This document shows, piece by piece, positions 41,019 to 50,458 of a stretch of 64,000 nucleotides of DNA. The stretch spans positions 1 through 64,000 of the forward strand of contig CAZABC010000007.1 of NCBI GenBank assembly GCA_964483405.1, written 5' to 3'. Every line of letters begins with the position of its first letter. The stretch's first letter is position 1. A program made the translations under genes and the position numbers. This DNA comes from CAZABC01 sp964483405. GTDB taxonomy: Bacteria > Chloroflexota > Limnocylindria > Limnocylindrales > CSP1-4. The notes beneath the pieces are model-generated. The model made no database searches and was not told where the DNA came from. It saw only the letters and a list, made by a program, of their open reading frames with translations.

Positions 41019-41921
41019 TCAGCCCATGCCGAGCGCCCGGAGGACCGCGACCGCCGTCGCCTCGATCCTGGTCCGCTGGGGCGAGTGCGGCCCGCCGGCG
41101 ATCGTCAGGATCCGGCCCGCACCGACGACCGCCGCGAACGACGGCAGCGCCGCGTCCGGCGTGAGGCTACCGGCGGCCGGGTCGCCCCGGACGACCCAGG
41201 TCTCGATGCCCGCGGCCGCCGGGTCGCGGAGGTCGCCGAGGCCGCCGTCCCAGTCGCCGTTCTCCAGCAGCACCGCCCGGGCGGCCGCCTCGTCGACGAG
41301 CTGGAGCCCCTCGGCCTTCGCGGCGACGTCGCCCGGGGTCCACGACGGGTACGCCGCCCCGATGACCCGGAGCGCCTCGCCGAGGTCGTCGTAGTGCCGC
41401 TCGACCGGGTCGCGGGTCATCGCCGCCATCCCGGCGTGCGGGACGACCGGCGGGTCGAGCAGGATCAGCCGGCCCGGCCGAAGACCGGCCGCCGGCAGCG
41501 CGGCCGCGACCATCGCACCCCACGAGTGGCCAAGGACGGCGAGCCGCGGCTGATCGAGGCCGGCGGCCCGGGCGAACGCCGCGACGTCGGCCGCGGTCGC
41601 CCGGAACCGGTGGCGCCCGGTCCAGTGGCCCGTCCGGCCATGCCCCGGCAGGTCGACCGCGACGACCCGCCGCCCGGTCGCGGCGAGCCCTGGTCCCAGC
41701 CGCCAGAACGTTCGCGCCGACGACGTAACGCCGTGGACGAGCAGGATCGGCGCCGCCGTCGGCTCGCCCCAGCCCTCCCAGGCGAAGGGGATGCCGCCGG
41801 CCTCGGTCGTGCCGGTCTCGCCGGGCGGCGCCGCCGCGATCGCCGCGGCGATCGCCGCCGGCAGGTTCGCCGACGTCGCCGCGATCGGCGCGGGGTAGGG
41901 GGGCGGCGGCGATCCGGTCAT
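41019..41921 (-). CDS. Alpha/beta hydrolase
   Basis: 300 residues. Oxyanion region LLVHGVTSSARTFWRLGPGL, nucleophile elbow GHSWGAMVAAAL (Ser), an Asp after LILLDPP and a late His in GGPHSPQRTRIEA form the usual catalytic set. The group covers esterases, epoxide hydrolases and lactonases; the substrate cannot be told. The ATG at 41921 has TACGTT 7 bases upstream with no ribosome binding site. It converges on glgA and is divergent from the ACT protein gene. Confidence 0.9.
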   Translation of the reverse strand: MTGSPPPPYPAPIAATSANLPAAIAAAIAAAPPGETGTTEAGGIPFAWEGWGEPTAAPILLVHGVTSSARTFWRLGPGLAATGRRVVAVDLPGHGRTGHWTGRHRFRATAADVAAFARAAGLDQPRLAVLGHSWGAMVAAALPAAGLRPGRLILLDPPVVPHAGMAAMTRDPVERHYDDLGEALRVIGAAYPSWTPGDVAAKAEGLQLVDEAAARAVLLENGDWDGGLGDLRDPAAAGIETWVVRGDPAAGSLTPDAALPSFAAVVGAGRILTIAGGPHSPQRTRIEATAVAVLRALGMG

Positions 41922-41928
41922 CGGCCCG

Positions 41929-41934
41929 AACGTA
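41929..41934 (-). promoter_or_regulatory. -10 box (TACGTT), leaderless geometry
   Basis: TACGTT on the minus strand lies 7 bases before the ATG at 41921. Confidence 0.5.
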
Positions 41935-41986
41935 GCACAGGCCCCCGCGTACAATCCGGCCAGCACCCGCCCGGAGACCGGAGGCC

Positions 41987-42376
41987 ATGGCCAACCAGTT
42001 CGTCGTCGAGCTCCCGAACCATCCCGGCGCCCTCGCCGTCCTCGCCGAGGCGCTCGCCGCGCGCGGTGTCGACCTGCGGGCCATCGGCGGTGGCAGCATG
42101 GGCGAGTCGGGGCACGTGATCATGACGACGGCCGACGACGACGGCGCCCGCGCCGTGCTCGAGGCGGGCGGCTACACGTTCATCGAGGGCGAGTCGATCC
42201 TGGCCGAGGTCGACGACCGGCCGGGCGGGATGGCGCGCATCGCCCGCCAGCTCGCCGACGCGAACGTCAACATCCTCGGGCACCTCTTCCTCGGCCGGTG
42301 GGGCGACCGGGCGATGTTCGCCTTCGTCGTCGACGACCCGGAGGCGGCGCGGCCGATCCTCGAGCGGAAGGGCTGA
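41987..42376 (+). CDS. Tandem ACT-domain protein
   Basis: 129 residues made of two ACT units: NQFVVELPNHPGALAVLAEA with RGVDLRAIGGGSMGESGHV, and SILAEVDDRPGGMARIARQL with ANVNILGHLFLGRW. The pair resembles amino-acid-binding regulators and the HVI-type sensors, possibly monitoring an amino acid or thiol. A TACAAT box lies about 30 bases upstream and a GGAGG site just before the ATG, so this gene has an ordinary leader. The aminotransferase gene follows 35 bases later. Confidence 0.85.
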   Translation: MANQFVVELPNHPGALAVLAEALAARGVDLRAIGGGSMGESGHVIMTTADDDGARAVLEAGGYTFIEGESILAEVDDRPGGMARIARQLADANVNILGHLFLGRWGDRAMFAFVVDDPEAARPILERKG

Positions 42377-42411
42377 CGGCCCTGCGGGCCACGATCGCGA
42401 CGGCACCGACC

Positions 42412-44106
42412 GTGACCGACGACCCCGAGGCCCTCATCGCCGCGATTCGCGCCGCCGTCATCGGCGACGACGAGGCGGTCGCCGGCCCGTTCGGGGTGCG
42501 CCGGGTCACCTACGCCGACTACACGGCCTCGGGTCGCTCGCTCGACTTCATCGAGGACTACCTCCGCGACGCGGTCCTGCCGCTCTACGCGAACACCCAC
42601 ACCGAGTCGTCGGGGACCGGGCTCCAGACGTCCCGCTTCCGCGAGGAGGCCCGCCAACTCGTCCGCGACGGCGTCGGCGGCGACGACCGACACGCCGTGA
42701 TCTTCTGCGGCTCCGGCTCGACCGCCGCCGTCAATCGGATGGTCGCCGTCCTCGAGCTGCGGCTGCCGGCCGGGCTCGATGACCGCTACGACCTCGCCGC
42801 GCGGATCCCGCCGGCCGAGCGGCCCGTCGTCTTCATCGGGCCGTACGAGCACCACAGCAACGAGCTGCCGTGGCGCGAGTCCATCGCCGACGTCGTCACC
42901 ATCCCCGAGGACGCCGACGGGCGGATCGACCTGTGGCGGCTCGAGGCCGAGCTGATGGCCCACGCCGACCGACCGCTCCGGATCGGCTCGTTCTCGGCCG
43001 CCTCGAACGTGACAGGGATCATCAGCGACACCCGGGCGATCTCGGTCCTGCTCCACCGGCACGGGGCCCTGTCGTTCTGGGACTTCGCGGCGGCCGCGCC
43101 GTACGTCGAGATCGAGATGGAGCCCCATCGACCCGGGCCCGACGCGGAGCTCGACTACAAGGACGCGGTCTTCCTGTCGCCCCACAAGTTCGTCGGCGGG
43201 CCCGGTACGCCGGGCGTCCTCGTCGCCCGCCGCGAGCTGTTCCGCAACCGCGTCCCGAGCGTTCCCGGCGGTGGCACGGTCGCCTACGTCAACCCGACCG
43301 AGCACGTCTACCTCGCCGACATCGAGCAGCGCGAGGAGGGCGGGACGCCGGCGATCGTGGAGTCGATCCGGGCGGGCCTCGTCTTCGGGCTGAAGGCGGC
43401 CGTCGGCGTCGAGGCGATCCGCGAACGGGAGGAGTCGTTCATCCGCCGGGCGATCGAGCGCTGGGGGGCGAACCCGGCGATCGAGATCCTCGGCAACCCC
43501 GCGCTCGACCGGCTCTCGATCGTCTCGTTCGTCGTCCGCCACGACGGTCGCTATCTCCACCACAACTTCGTCGTCGCCCTGCTCAACGACCTGTTCGGCA
43601 TCCAGGCCCGGGGCGGCTGCTCGTGCGCGGGACCGTACGGCCACCGCCTGCTCGGGATCGACGTCGAGACCAGCCACGAGTTCGAGCGGGAGATCGCCCG
43701 CGGCTGCGAGGGGATCAAGCCCGGCTGGGTCCGGGTGAACATCAACTACTTCGTGAGCGAGGCGGTCTTCGACTTCCTCCTCGACGCGGTCGATCTCGTC
43801 GCCTCGGACGGCTGGCGGCTCCTGCCGCAGTACCGCTTCGACCCGGCATCGGGCCGCTGGCAGCACCGCGGGAGCCAGGTCGAGCCGCCGCTGTCGCTCC
43901 ACGACATCCGCTACGCCGACGGCCGGATGACCTACACCGCCCACCGTCACCGCGAGCCGGAGTCGCGGCTCGCCGACCACCTCGCCGAGGCGCGGACGCT
44001 CCTCGCGGCACCGATCGCCCCGCTGGCATCCGACGGCCCGCTCGAGGTCGGCCCCGACTTCGAGGAGCTGCGCTGGTTCTGGCTGCCCGAGGAGGTGGCA
44101 AGGTGA
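42412..44106 (+). CDS. Class V aminotransferase, cysteine-desulfurase-like
   Basis: 564 residues of the PLP fold-type I class V group. YADYTASGRSLDFIEDYL at the start, FCGSGSTAAVNRMVAVLEL, GSFSAASNVTGIISD, and DAVFLSPHKFVGGPGTPGVL with the PLP Lys are clear. A segment ARGGCSCAGPYGHRLLG holds two Cys and the region expected to carry the sulfur acceptor loop in desulfurases. The C-terminal part is longer than in typical desulfurases, with a separate domain from about 430. The GTG at 42412 is the first start at the domain. Its partner is unclear; the ACT protein 35 bases upstream may regulate it. Confidence 0.87.
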   Translation: MTDDPEALIAAIRAAVIGDDEAVAGPFGVRRVTYADYTASGRSLDFIEDYLRDAVLPLYANTHTESSGTGLQTSRFREEARQLVRDGVGGDDRHAVIFCGSGSTAAVNRMVAVLELRLPAGLDDRYDLAARIPPAERPVVFIGPYEHHSNELPWRESIADVVTIPEDADGRIDLWRLEAELMAHADRPLRIGSFSAASNVTGIISDTRAISVLLHRHGALSFWDFAAAAPYVEIEMEPHRPGPDAELDYKDAVFLSPHKFVGGPGTPGVLVARRELFRNRVPSVPGGGTVAYVNPTEHVYLADIEQREEGGTPAIVESIRAGLVFGLKAAVGVEAIREREESFIRRAIERWGANPAIEILGNPALDRLSIVSFVVRHDGRYLHHNFVVALLNDLFGIQARGGCSCAGPYGHRLLGIDVETSHEFEREIARGCEGIKPGWVRVNINYFVSEAVFDFLLDAVDLVASDGWRLLPQYRFDPASGRWQHRGSQVEPPLSLHDIRYADGRMTYTAHRHREPESRLADHLAEARTLLAAPIAPLASDGPLEVGPDFEELRWFWLPEEVAR

Positions 44107-44177
44107 GCCGCGAGCGGACGATCCCCGTCGAGCCGGGACCAGCCTGGCGTGTTCGAGGGTAGGCCGGCGATCCAGCC

Positions 44178-46334
44178 CTAGGCCGACACGGGTCCGCCGT
44201 CCGGCGCCGGCTCGACCTCCGGTCCGCTCCCGGCGTCCGCGGCGGCCGCCGGCGGTCGGAAGAACGTCCGGATCACCGCGACGACGACGGCGAGCAGCGG
44301 GACGGCGAGGAACATCCCCGGGACGCCGGCGAGGTCGGCGCCGGCCGGGATCGCGAGCAGGACGACGGCCGGGTGGAGCCCGGTCGACCGGCCCAGGATG
44401 AGCGGCGCGATCACGTTGCCCTGGACGATGTTGAGGACGAGCGTGTACACGAGGAGGATGGCGACGTCGGTCGGTCCGCCGTAGTGGAGCGTGACGAGCA
44501 GGGCGAGGCCGGTCGCGAGCATCGCGCCGACGTACGGGATGAAGCCGCCGAAGAACAGCAGGACGGCGAGCGGCAGCGCCAGCGGGATCCCGAGGAGGGC
44601 CAGGATGATGAACAGGGTGACCGCGTCGAACAGGGCCACCATGCCGGTCCCGACGATGTAGCCGCTCAGGACTCCGCTCGCCCGACGGCCGGCCGTGTCG
44701 ACCGTGTCGCGATCGAGCACGGCCGACCAGCCGAGCAGCTTCTGCCAGCCACGCTCGCCGTCGCGGAGGAAATAGAACATCAGGAGCGCCGAGAGGAAGA
44801 GGATCACGAGGAACGTGCCGATCCGGGCGACGATCGCGGCCACCTCGGCGACGATCCCGGTGCCGAACTGCTCGACGAGCGCCCGCAGGAAGCCGAGGAT
44901 GCCGCCGGCCGCATCGTCGACGTCGCCCGCGCCGTCGCCGGCTCCGGCCACGACGTCGGCCAGCTGCCCGACGATCGCGATCGCCGCGAGCGCGATGAGG
45001 GCGATGACGAAGAGCGATACCGCGGCGGTCACCGCGCCGGCGGCGGCCGTCGGCCGCCAGCCGCGCTGGCGAAGCCGCTGGGCGAACGGCGCGAACGCGG
45101 AGGCCAGGATGAGCGCGATGACGATCGGCATCGTCACCGTCGGCACGAGCGTGATGACATAGATCGCAACGACGAGGCTCGCGAACAGGATGAGCAGCCG
45201 GACGCTTGCCTGGCCGATCCGGTCGAGCCAGAGCGGGTAGCCGCGCGACCCGAGGAGCAGCGCCCCCCGGGGGTTCTCGGGGTCGTCGCCGAGGACGGCG
45301 AGGGCCGTTGAGGTGATCGCCGCGATGAGGGCCGCGACCGGCAGGGCGATGATGAGGCCGAAGAGCCCGGCGATGGCCGCCCCGGCCGGCAGGGCGACGA
45401 GGACGACGGCCGGGTGGATCTCGATCGTCCGGCCGTAGATGACCGGGGCCATCAGGTTGCCCTGGATGACGTTCATGATCGTGATCAGGACGAGCAGGAT
45501 GACGACCTGCGGCAGCCCGACGGTCGTGTACGTCACGATGACCAGGAGGGTCGTCGTGATCAGGCCGCCGATGTACGGGATGAACCCGCCGAGGAAGACG
45601 GCGATCGCGAGCGGTCCGGCCAGGCTGAGCGGTACGCCGAGGATCCACAGGAAGATGAGGTCGGAGATGGCGTCGGTGCCGGCGAGGATCGCCGTGCCTC
45701 GCAGATAGCCGCCGACCCGGTTGACGGCGTCGGCCGCCGCGGTCTCGAGCCGCTGGCGTCGCCATGCCCCGGGCACCCAGTCGAGGGCCGCCTGCCACGC
45801 CCGGTCGCCGCCCTGGAGCAGGTAGAACGTCAGGATCCCGCCGAGGATCGCCGTGACGGCGAGGCCGATGACCTCCCCGCCGATGGCGAGCAGCTGGCCC
45901 CGGATCCAGGCCGTCGCCTCGTCGATCACGCGCCGGATGAGCGCCTCGACCTCGTCGGGGATGAGCGTCGGGTCGATCGCGTCGAGCGCCCGCTGGACCC
46001 CGGCCTCGACGTTCGCGACGATCGTCCCGATCGTCGGCACGAGGGCGAGGGCGATGAGCAGCAGCGCCGCCAGGATGATCAGGGCGGCCGCAGCCGTGAC
46101 GGTGCCCGCCGCCCGGTTCGGCGACCAGCCGCGACGCCGGAGCGAGGCGACGTACGGGGCGAAGGTCGCCGCGACGATCGACCCGACGATGAGCGGGGCG
46201 ACGGCCGACGGGATCAGCGACAGGGCGACGCCGGCGGCGGCGAGGATCGCGACGGCGGCGAGGAAGCGCCACGAGACCGCGGCGGCGGTGACCAGCCGCT
46301 GGGGCAGGAGGCCGGTCGATGCCGGATCGAGCAT
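44178..46334 (-). CDS. AI-2E family transporter, two copies fused in one polypeptide
   Basis: 718 residues. Each half of about 340 residues contains the AI-2E/PerM-like layout of eight helices. Half 1 shows LFAPYVASLRRRGWSPNRAA, FLGGFIPYIGGLITTTLLV and GNLMAPVIYGRTIEIHPAVV. Half 2 shows FAPFAQRLRQRGWRPTAAAG, FFGGFIPYVGAMLATGLALL and GNVIAPLILGRSTGLHPAVV. A single such copy is the usual protein, so this is an in-frame duplication and fusion. Family members transport or release quorum signals or other substrates; the specific role is unknown. TACCAT lies 6 bases before the ATG. Confidence 0.93.
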   Translation of the reverse strand: MLDPASTGLLPQRLVTAAAVSWRFLAAVAILAAAGVALSLIPSAVAPLIVGSIVAATFAPYVASLRRRGWSPNRAAGTVTAAAALIILAALLLIALALVPTIGTIVANVEAGVQRALDAIDPTLIPDEVEALIRRVIDEATAWIRGQLLAIGGEVIGLAVTAILGGILTFYLLQGGDRAWQAALDWVPGAWRRQRLETAAADAVNRVGGYLRGTAILAGTDAISDLIFLWILGVPLSLAGPLAIAVFLGGFIPYIGGLITTTLLVIVTYTTVGLPQVVILLVLITIMNVIQGNLMAPVIYGRTIEIHPAVVLVALPAGAAIAGLFGLIIALPVAALIAAITSTALAVLGDDPENPRGALLLGSRGYPLWLDRIGQASVRLLILFASLVVAIYVITLVPTVTMPIVIALILASAFAPFAQRLRQRGWRPTAAAGAVTAAVSLFVIALIALAAIAIVGQLADVVAGAGDGAGDVDDAAGGILGFLRALVEQFGTGIVAEVAAIVARIGTFLVILFLSALLMFYFLRDGERGWQKLLGWSAVLDRDTVDTAGRRASGVLSGYIVGTGMVALFDAVTLFIILALLGIPLALPLAVLLFFGGFIPYVGAMLATGLALLVTLHYGGPTDVAILLVYTLVLNIVQGNVIAPLILGRSTGLHPAVVLLAIPAGADLAGVPGMFLAVPLLAVVVAVIRTFFRPPAAAADAGSGPEVEPAPDGGPVSA

Positions 46335-46340
46335 CGCCAG

Positions 46341-46346
46341 ATGGTA
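46341..46346 (-). promoter_or_regulatory. -10 box (TACCAT), leaderless geometry
   Basis: TACCAT on the minus strand lies 6 bases before the ATG at 46334. Confidence 0.6.
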
Positions 46347-46351
46347 CGCGC

Positions 46352-46990
46352 TCAGAACCCGTCCGGCAGCACCAGCCCGCCGGATGCCTCGAGCCAGTCG
46401 GCGACGAGGTCGGCCGCGGCCGCGACGGCGTCGTCGCTCACGTCGAGCTCGAGGACCGGCAGGCTCGACGCTCGGGCCAGCTCCCGCAGCAGGGCCTGCT
46501 CGCGGACGAAGACGTCGAGGTCGTCGTACTGCGACGGCTTGCCGCTGACCGGCAGGCGGGCCGCGCGGGCCGCCGCGAACGTCTCGTCGCGGCGGACACA
46601 CAGGACGATCCGGAAGCCGAGCGGCCGGAGGCGGTCCTCGAGCCAGGCGAACTGCGGGTCACGGCCGTGGAGGCGGCGCTGCTCCGCGATCGTCGAGAGA
46701 TGGAACCGGTCGACGATCCACGAGTAGTAGGGGAGGAGCTCGAACAGGCGGGCCCACGTCGCGTACGTCTCCATCGCCCGCGGCTCCTCGCCCGGGGCGT
46801 AGTTGATGAGGCCGCGCCCCCACGGGTGGTTCGTGAAGCCGCACCACTCGGCGGAGACGAGCGGCGACGGGTACTCGTACTTCCGCGGGCCGACGACGCG
46901 CGGGTGGCGGTTGAGGGCGAACGCGAGGTCGGTCTTGTGGGTGAGCCGGGTCCCCTCGAGGATGACCTTCGGGACGAGCTTGCCGGGCAT
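46352..46990 (-). CDS. P-loop nucleoside/nucleotide kinase-like protein with altered Walker A
   Basis: 212 residues. The N-terminal strand and loop KVILEGTRLTHKTDLAFALN has the order of a Walker A motif G-x4-x-K-T (Gly13, Lys19, Thr20), but the Gly before Lys is replaced by His. It is followed by YYSWIVDRFHLSTIAEQR, a possible DR-type nucleoside-binding segment, and RIVLCVRRDETFAAARAAR, a possible Arg lid. The overall pattern resembles thymidylate or deoxynucleoside kinases; activity is uncertain. TACCAT lies 7 bases before the ATG. It is divergent from the receiver-like gene. Confidence 0.7.
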   Translation of the reverse strand: MPGKLVPKVILEGTRLTHKTDLAFALNRHPRVVGPRKYEYPSPLVSAEWCGFTNHPWGRGLINYAPGEEPRAMETYATWARLFELLPYYSWIVDRFHLSTIAEQRRLHGRDPQFAWLEDRLRPLGFRIVLCVRRDETFAAARAARLPVSGKPSQYDDLDVFVREQALLRELARASSLPVLELDVSDDAVAAAADLVADWLEASGGLVLPDGF

Positions 46991-46997
46991 GGTGCCG

Positions 46998-47003
46998 ATG
47001 GTA
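46998..47003 (-). promoter_or_regulatory. -10 box (TACCAT), leaderless geometry
   Basis: TACCAT on the minus strand lies 7 bases before the ATG at 46990. Confidence 0.55.
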
Positions 47004-47162
47004 GGACCCCGACGGCCGGGTGAGGGGGCCGGTCCGGTGGTCGAGTGCGCTCGCGACGGCCGGGGTCCGGACGCCACCCGAGCAGGGGACCTCCGGCCCT
47101 TCCGGGTCGCTCCCCGGGACGCCGATGCTGCGACCCTCGAACCCGCCAGCGGAGACGTCCCG

Positions 47163-47588
47163 ATGACCCGCGTCCTCGTGGTCCACCACGATCTCGACCT
47201 GGCCGACCAGGAGGTCGACTCGCTCCGGCGGCGGGGGTACGAGGTGACCCAGTGCGCGGGCCCGATCGGGGCCTGGGCGGGCTGCCCGGTGATCGCGGGC
47301 CGCACCTGTGGCCTCGCCGACGACGCCGACGTCCTCGTCTACGACGCCTGGGCCGACAGCGAGCCCGACGGCGCCCAGCGTCTCATCGAGGGCATGCGCG
47401 AGGTCCACCCCGACACCCCGATCGTCCTCGTCGCGACGAGCCTCGAGCCGTCGTGGGTCGAGACCGCCGGGATCCACGGTGTGACGCCCCTCGTCGGGTC
47501 GCCGACCGGCGACCGGCTCGCCGAGGCGATCGAGGCCGCCCTCGGGTCGCGGAGCGCCGACGAGCCGACCCCGCCCGCGGCCGGCTGA
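47163..47588 (+). CDS. Receiver-like protein with a three-Cys insert
   Basis: 141 residues resembling a response-regulator receiver domain: TRVLVVHHDLDLADQEVDSL at the start (Asp pair position), DADVLVYDAWADSEPDG at the phospho-Asp strand, IVLVATSLEPSW for strand 4. Between helix 1 and strand 3 lies a Cys-rich piece, TQCAGPIGAWAGCPVIAGRT followed by a third Cys, which is not typical of receivers. It has no output domain. A GGAG site precedes the ATG. It may be a stand-alone signalling or redox module; the function is unknown. Confidence 0.7.
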   Translation: MTRVLVVHHDLDLADQEVDSLRRRGYEVTQCAGPIGAWAGCPVIAGRTCGLADDADVLVYDAWADSEPDGAQRLIEGMREVHPDTPIVLVATSLEPSWVETAGIHGVTPLVGSPTGDRLAEAIEAALGSRSADEPTPPAAG

Positions 47589-47702
47589 CGACCGACCCCG
47601 GCCGTCCGACCCGGCTGACCCGACGGACCCGACGGCCCCCGGGGACCGCCCCCCGCCCTCCGTGGTAGCGTGGAGGCGGGCCGGCAACGCCCGGCGCGAC
47701 GC

Positions 47703-47778
47703 GCGGGAGTAGCTCAGTTGGCAGAGCGGCAGCCTTCCAAGCTGCATGTCGCGGGTTCGAACCCCGTCTCCCGCTCCA
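47703..47778 (+). tRNA. tRNA-Gly (anticodon TCC)
   Basis: A complete cloverleaf can be drawn: acceptor GCGGGAG pairs with CTCCCGC, D arm GCTC..GAGC, anticodon stem GCAGC/GCTGC with loop CTTCCAA (anticodon TCC), T arm GCGGG/CCCGT with TTCGAAC. The CCA end is encoded at 47776-47778. A TAGCGT box about 30 bases upstream may be its promoter. The sirtuin reading frame runs straight on from its 3' end. Confidence 0.97.
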
Positions 47779-47807
47779 TCCCCCCGCTCGACCTCGGCGA
47801 TGCGCGC

Positions 47808-48521
47808 CTGCTGGTCCTCACCGGGGCCGGCATCTCCGCCGAGAGCGGCCTGGCGACGTTCCGCGGCGCCGGCGGGCTGTGGGAGGGCCAGCGCGTCGAG
47901 GACGTCGCGACGCCGATGGGCTTCGCCGCCGACCCGGCGCTCGTGTGGCGCTTCTACAGCGCCCGGCGCGACGCGGCCGAGGCGGCGTCGCCCAACGCGG
48001 CCCACCTGGCGCTGGCGGCGGCCGAGGAGCGGCTCGGCGAGCGGTTCCTGCTCGCGACCCAGAACGTCGACGGGCTCCACGGCCGGGCGGGCAGCCGCCG
48101 GCTCCTCGAGATCCACGGCTCGCTCTTCCGGACGCGCTGCAGCCGCTGCGCGCTCGCCCCGTTCGAGGACCGGTCGCGCCACCCGGCCCCGCCGCTCCCG
48201 ACCTGCGACGCCTGCGCCGATCGCGGACGGACGGCATACCTGCGACCCGACATCGTCTGGTTCGGGGAGGGGCTCGACCCGGCCGTCCTCGATGCGGTCG
48301 AGACCTTCATCGTGGCCGGCCCCGGGCGACGGCTGGTGTTCCTGGCCGTCGGGACGTCCGGGCGGGTCTGGCCGGCGGCCGGCTTCGTCCACGCTGCGGC
48401 GGGGGTGGGCGGCGAGACGTGGCTGGTCAACCTCGACCCGACCGAGGGCGACGCCGACTTCGACCGAGTGGTCCACGGCGCCGCCGGTGGGATCCTGCCG
48501 ACGCTGCTCGGGGTCGGCTGA
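47808..48521 (+). CDS. cobB: Sir2-family NAD-dependent protein deacylase, start uncertain
   Basis: About 237 residues. LVLTGAGISAESGLATFRGA gives the NAD-binding loop, RFYSARR supplies the Tyr-x-x-Arg pair of CobB/SIRT5-type deacylases, ATQNVDGLH the ribose site, and LEIHGSLF the catalytic His. Zinc Cys pairs are CSRC and CDAC. GTSGRVWPAAGFVHAAA and NLDP complete the fold. No ATG, GTG or TTG lies in frame between the tRNA end (47778) and the first strand. The frame is open upstream through the tRNA to a GTG at 47670, which is rejected. CTG at 47808 is the first near-cognate codon; the true start lies between 47779 and 47811. Confidence 0.88.
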   Translation: MLVLTGAGISAESGLATFRGAGGLWEGQRVEDVATPMGFAADPALVWRFYSARRDAAEAASPNAAHLALAAAEERLGERFLLATQNVDGLHGRAGSRRLLEIHGSLFRTRCSRCALAPFEDRSRHPAPPLPTCDACADRGRTAYLRPDIVWFGEGLDPAVLDAVETFIVAGPGRRLVFLAVGTSGRVWPAAGFVHAAAGVGGETWLVNLDPTEGDADFDRVVHGAAGGILPTLLGVG

Positions 48522-48543
48522 CCGGATCCCGGCTCCGAGACGC

Positions 48544-48576
48544 CGAACGCGGCCCGGTCGATGCGGGCCGCGTTCG
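48544..48576. terminator. Perfect 13-bp hairpin between convergent genes
   Basis: CGAACGCGGCCCG at 48544-48556 pairs perfectly with CGGGCCGCGTTCG at 48564-48576 around a 7-base loop, between the sirtuin stop and the stop of the convergent membrane protein gene. It is symmetric and could end transcription in both directions. No T-run follows. Confidence 0.65.
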
Positions 48577-48615
48577 TGGTCGGGCGAGGCCGGCCTGCTC
48601 GGGCCAGGGCGGCGA

Positions 48616-49041
48616 TCAGGCCCGGCCGAAGGCCGACTTCACCGCGGGCGTGTTCAGGTAGTAGAGGATCACGCCGGCGATCGCCAGCGGGATGATGCTC
48701 GAGACGAGGCTGCCGGCGATGTCGCCAGAGGCGACGGCCGTGATGACCGTCCAGACGATGCTGAACAGGGCGAGGAGGATGCCGAGAGCCCAGCCCCAGG
48801 GCTTCAGCGTCCACCCGCCGTAGGCGAAGCCGAGGTAGGCGATCGCCTGGGCGAGGGTGACGATCCCGAAGATGAAGGCGAGACCGCCGAGGGCCGCGCC
48901 CTCGGTGCCGCCGACCATGCCCCCGAGCAGGGCGCCGCCGGCGATGAGGCCGAGGCCGGCGATGAAGCTGAAGATCCCGCCGATCAGGGCGAGGACGGCG
49001 AGGATGGTGACGCCCATCGGGCGTGCGGCACTGCTGTTCAC
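48616..49041 (-). CDS. Four-helix membrane protein, unknown function
   Basis: 141 residues with four or five hydrophobic segments: VTILAVLALIGGIFSFIAGL, LGGLAFIFGIVTLAQAIAYL, WALGILLALFSIVWTVITAV and SSIIPLAIAGVILYYLN. Small membrane proteins of this type (DUF2127/DUF3017-like in appearance) occur widely. The GTG at 49041 is preceded by GGAGG. The upstream region to 49261 (220 bases) holds no gene; a TACACT box at 49191-49196 on this strand suggests a leader of about 145 bases. Confidence 0.78.
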   Translation of the reverse strand: MNSSAARPMGVTILAVLALIGGIFSFIAGLGLIAGGALLGGMVGGTEGAALGGLAFIFGIVTLAQAIAYLGFAYGGWTLKPWGWALGILLALFSIVWTVITAVASGDIAGSLVSSIIPLAIAGVILYYLNTPAVKSAFGRA

Positions 49042-49190
49042 GAGACGCGATCCCTCCGAGTCGATGAAGCGCCCCGGCCTCCTCCGCCGGTCGGCGCTGG
49101 ACGATCCCTCAGTCGCCGGCGGACGGCCGGCGGGGCGTGGTGCTCGGTCGGGCGATAGGGGCGATCTCGGTGCGTGCTGCCGTCGGGGGC

Positions 49191-49196
49191 AGTGTA
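49191..49196 (-). promoter_or_regulatory. -10 box (TACACT) of the membrane protein gene; long 5' leader
   Basis: TACACT on the minus strand is the best -10 candidate. A CTGCC/GGCAG inverted repeat at 49177-49192 lies over the predicted transcript start. The leader to 49041 would be about 145 bases, unusual here. No known riboswitch was recognised in it. Confidence 0.4.
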
Positions 49197-49261
49197 TGCG
49201 CGGTGCGCAAGCCCTCCGGCCGTGCTCGGTCGCCGCCCGGCGGGTCCGCCGGGGCGCCGGA

Positions 49262-50449
<1,188 letters not shown>

Positions 50450-50458
50450 CGTCGGGGG

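Noticed and set aside
42172..46272. Long minus-strand frame of 1366 codons
   Set aside because: It lies opposite the clearly coding aminotransferase gene and partly in another frame of the transporter; its composition is Arg/Asp/Glu/Gly-rich with no domains, typical of a shadow frame at high GC.
47800..47802. ATG 47800 as the sirtuin start
   Set aside because: It is in another frame and would need a frameshift.
47670..47805. GTG start giving a sirtuin with about 45 extra N-terminal residues
   Set aside because: This stretch is the translated tRNA-Gly; the peptide VAQLAERQPSKLHVAGSNPV is the familiar artefact of reading through a tRNA.
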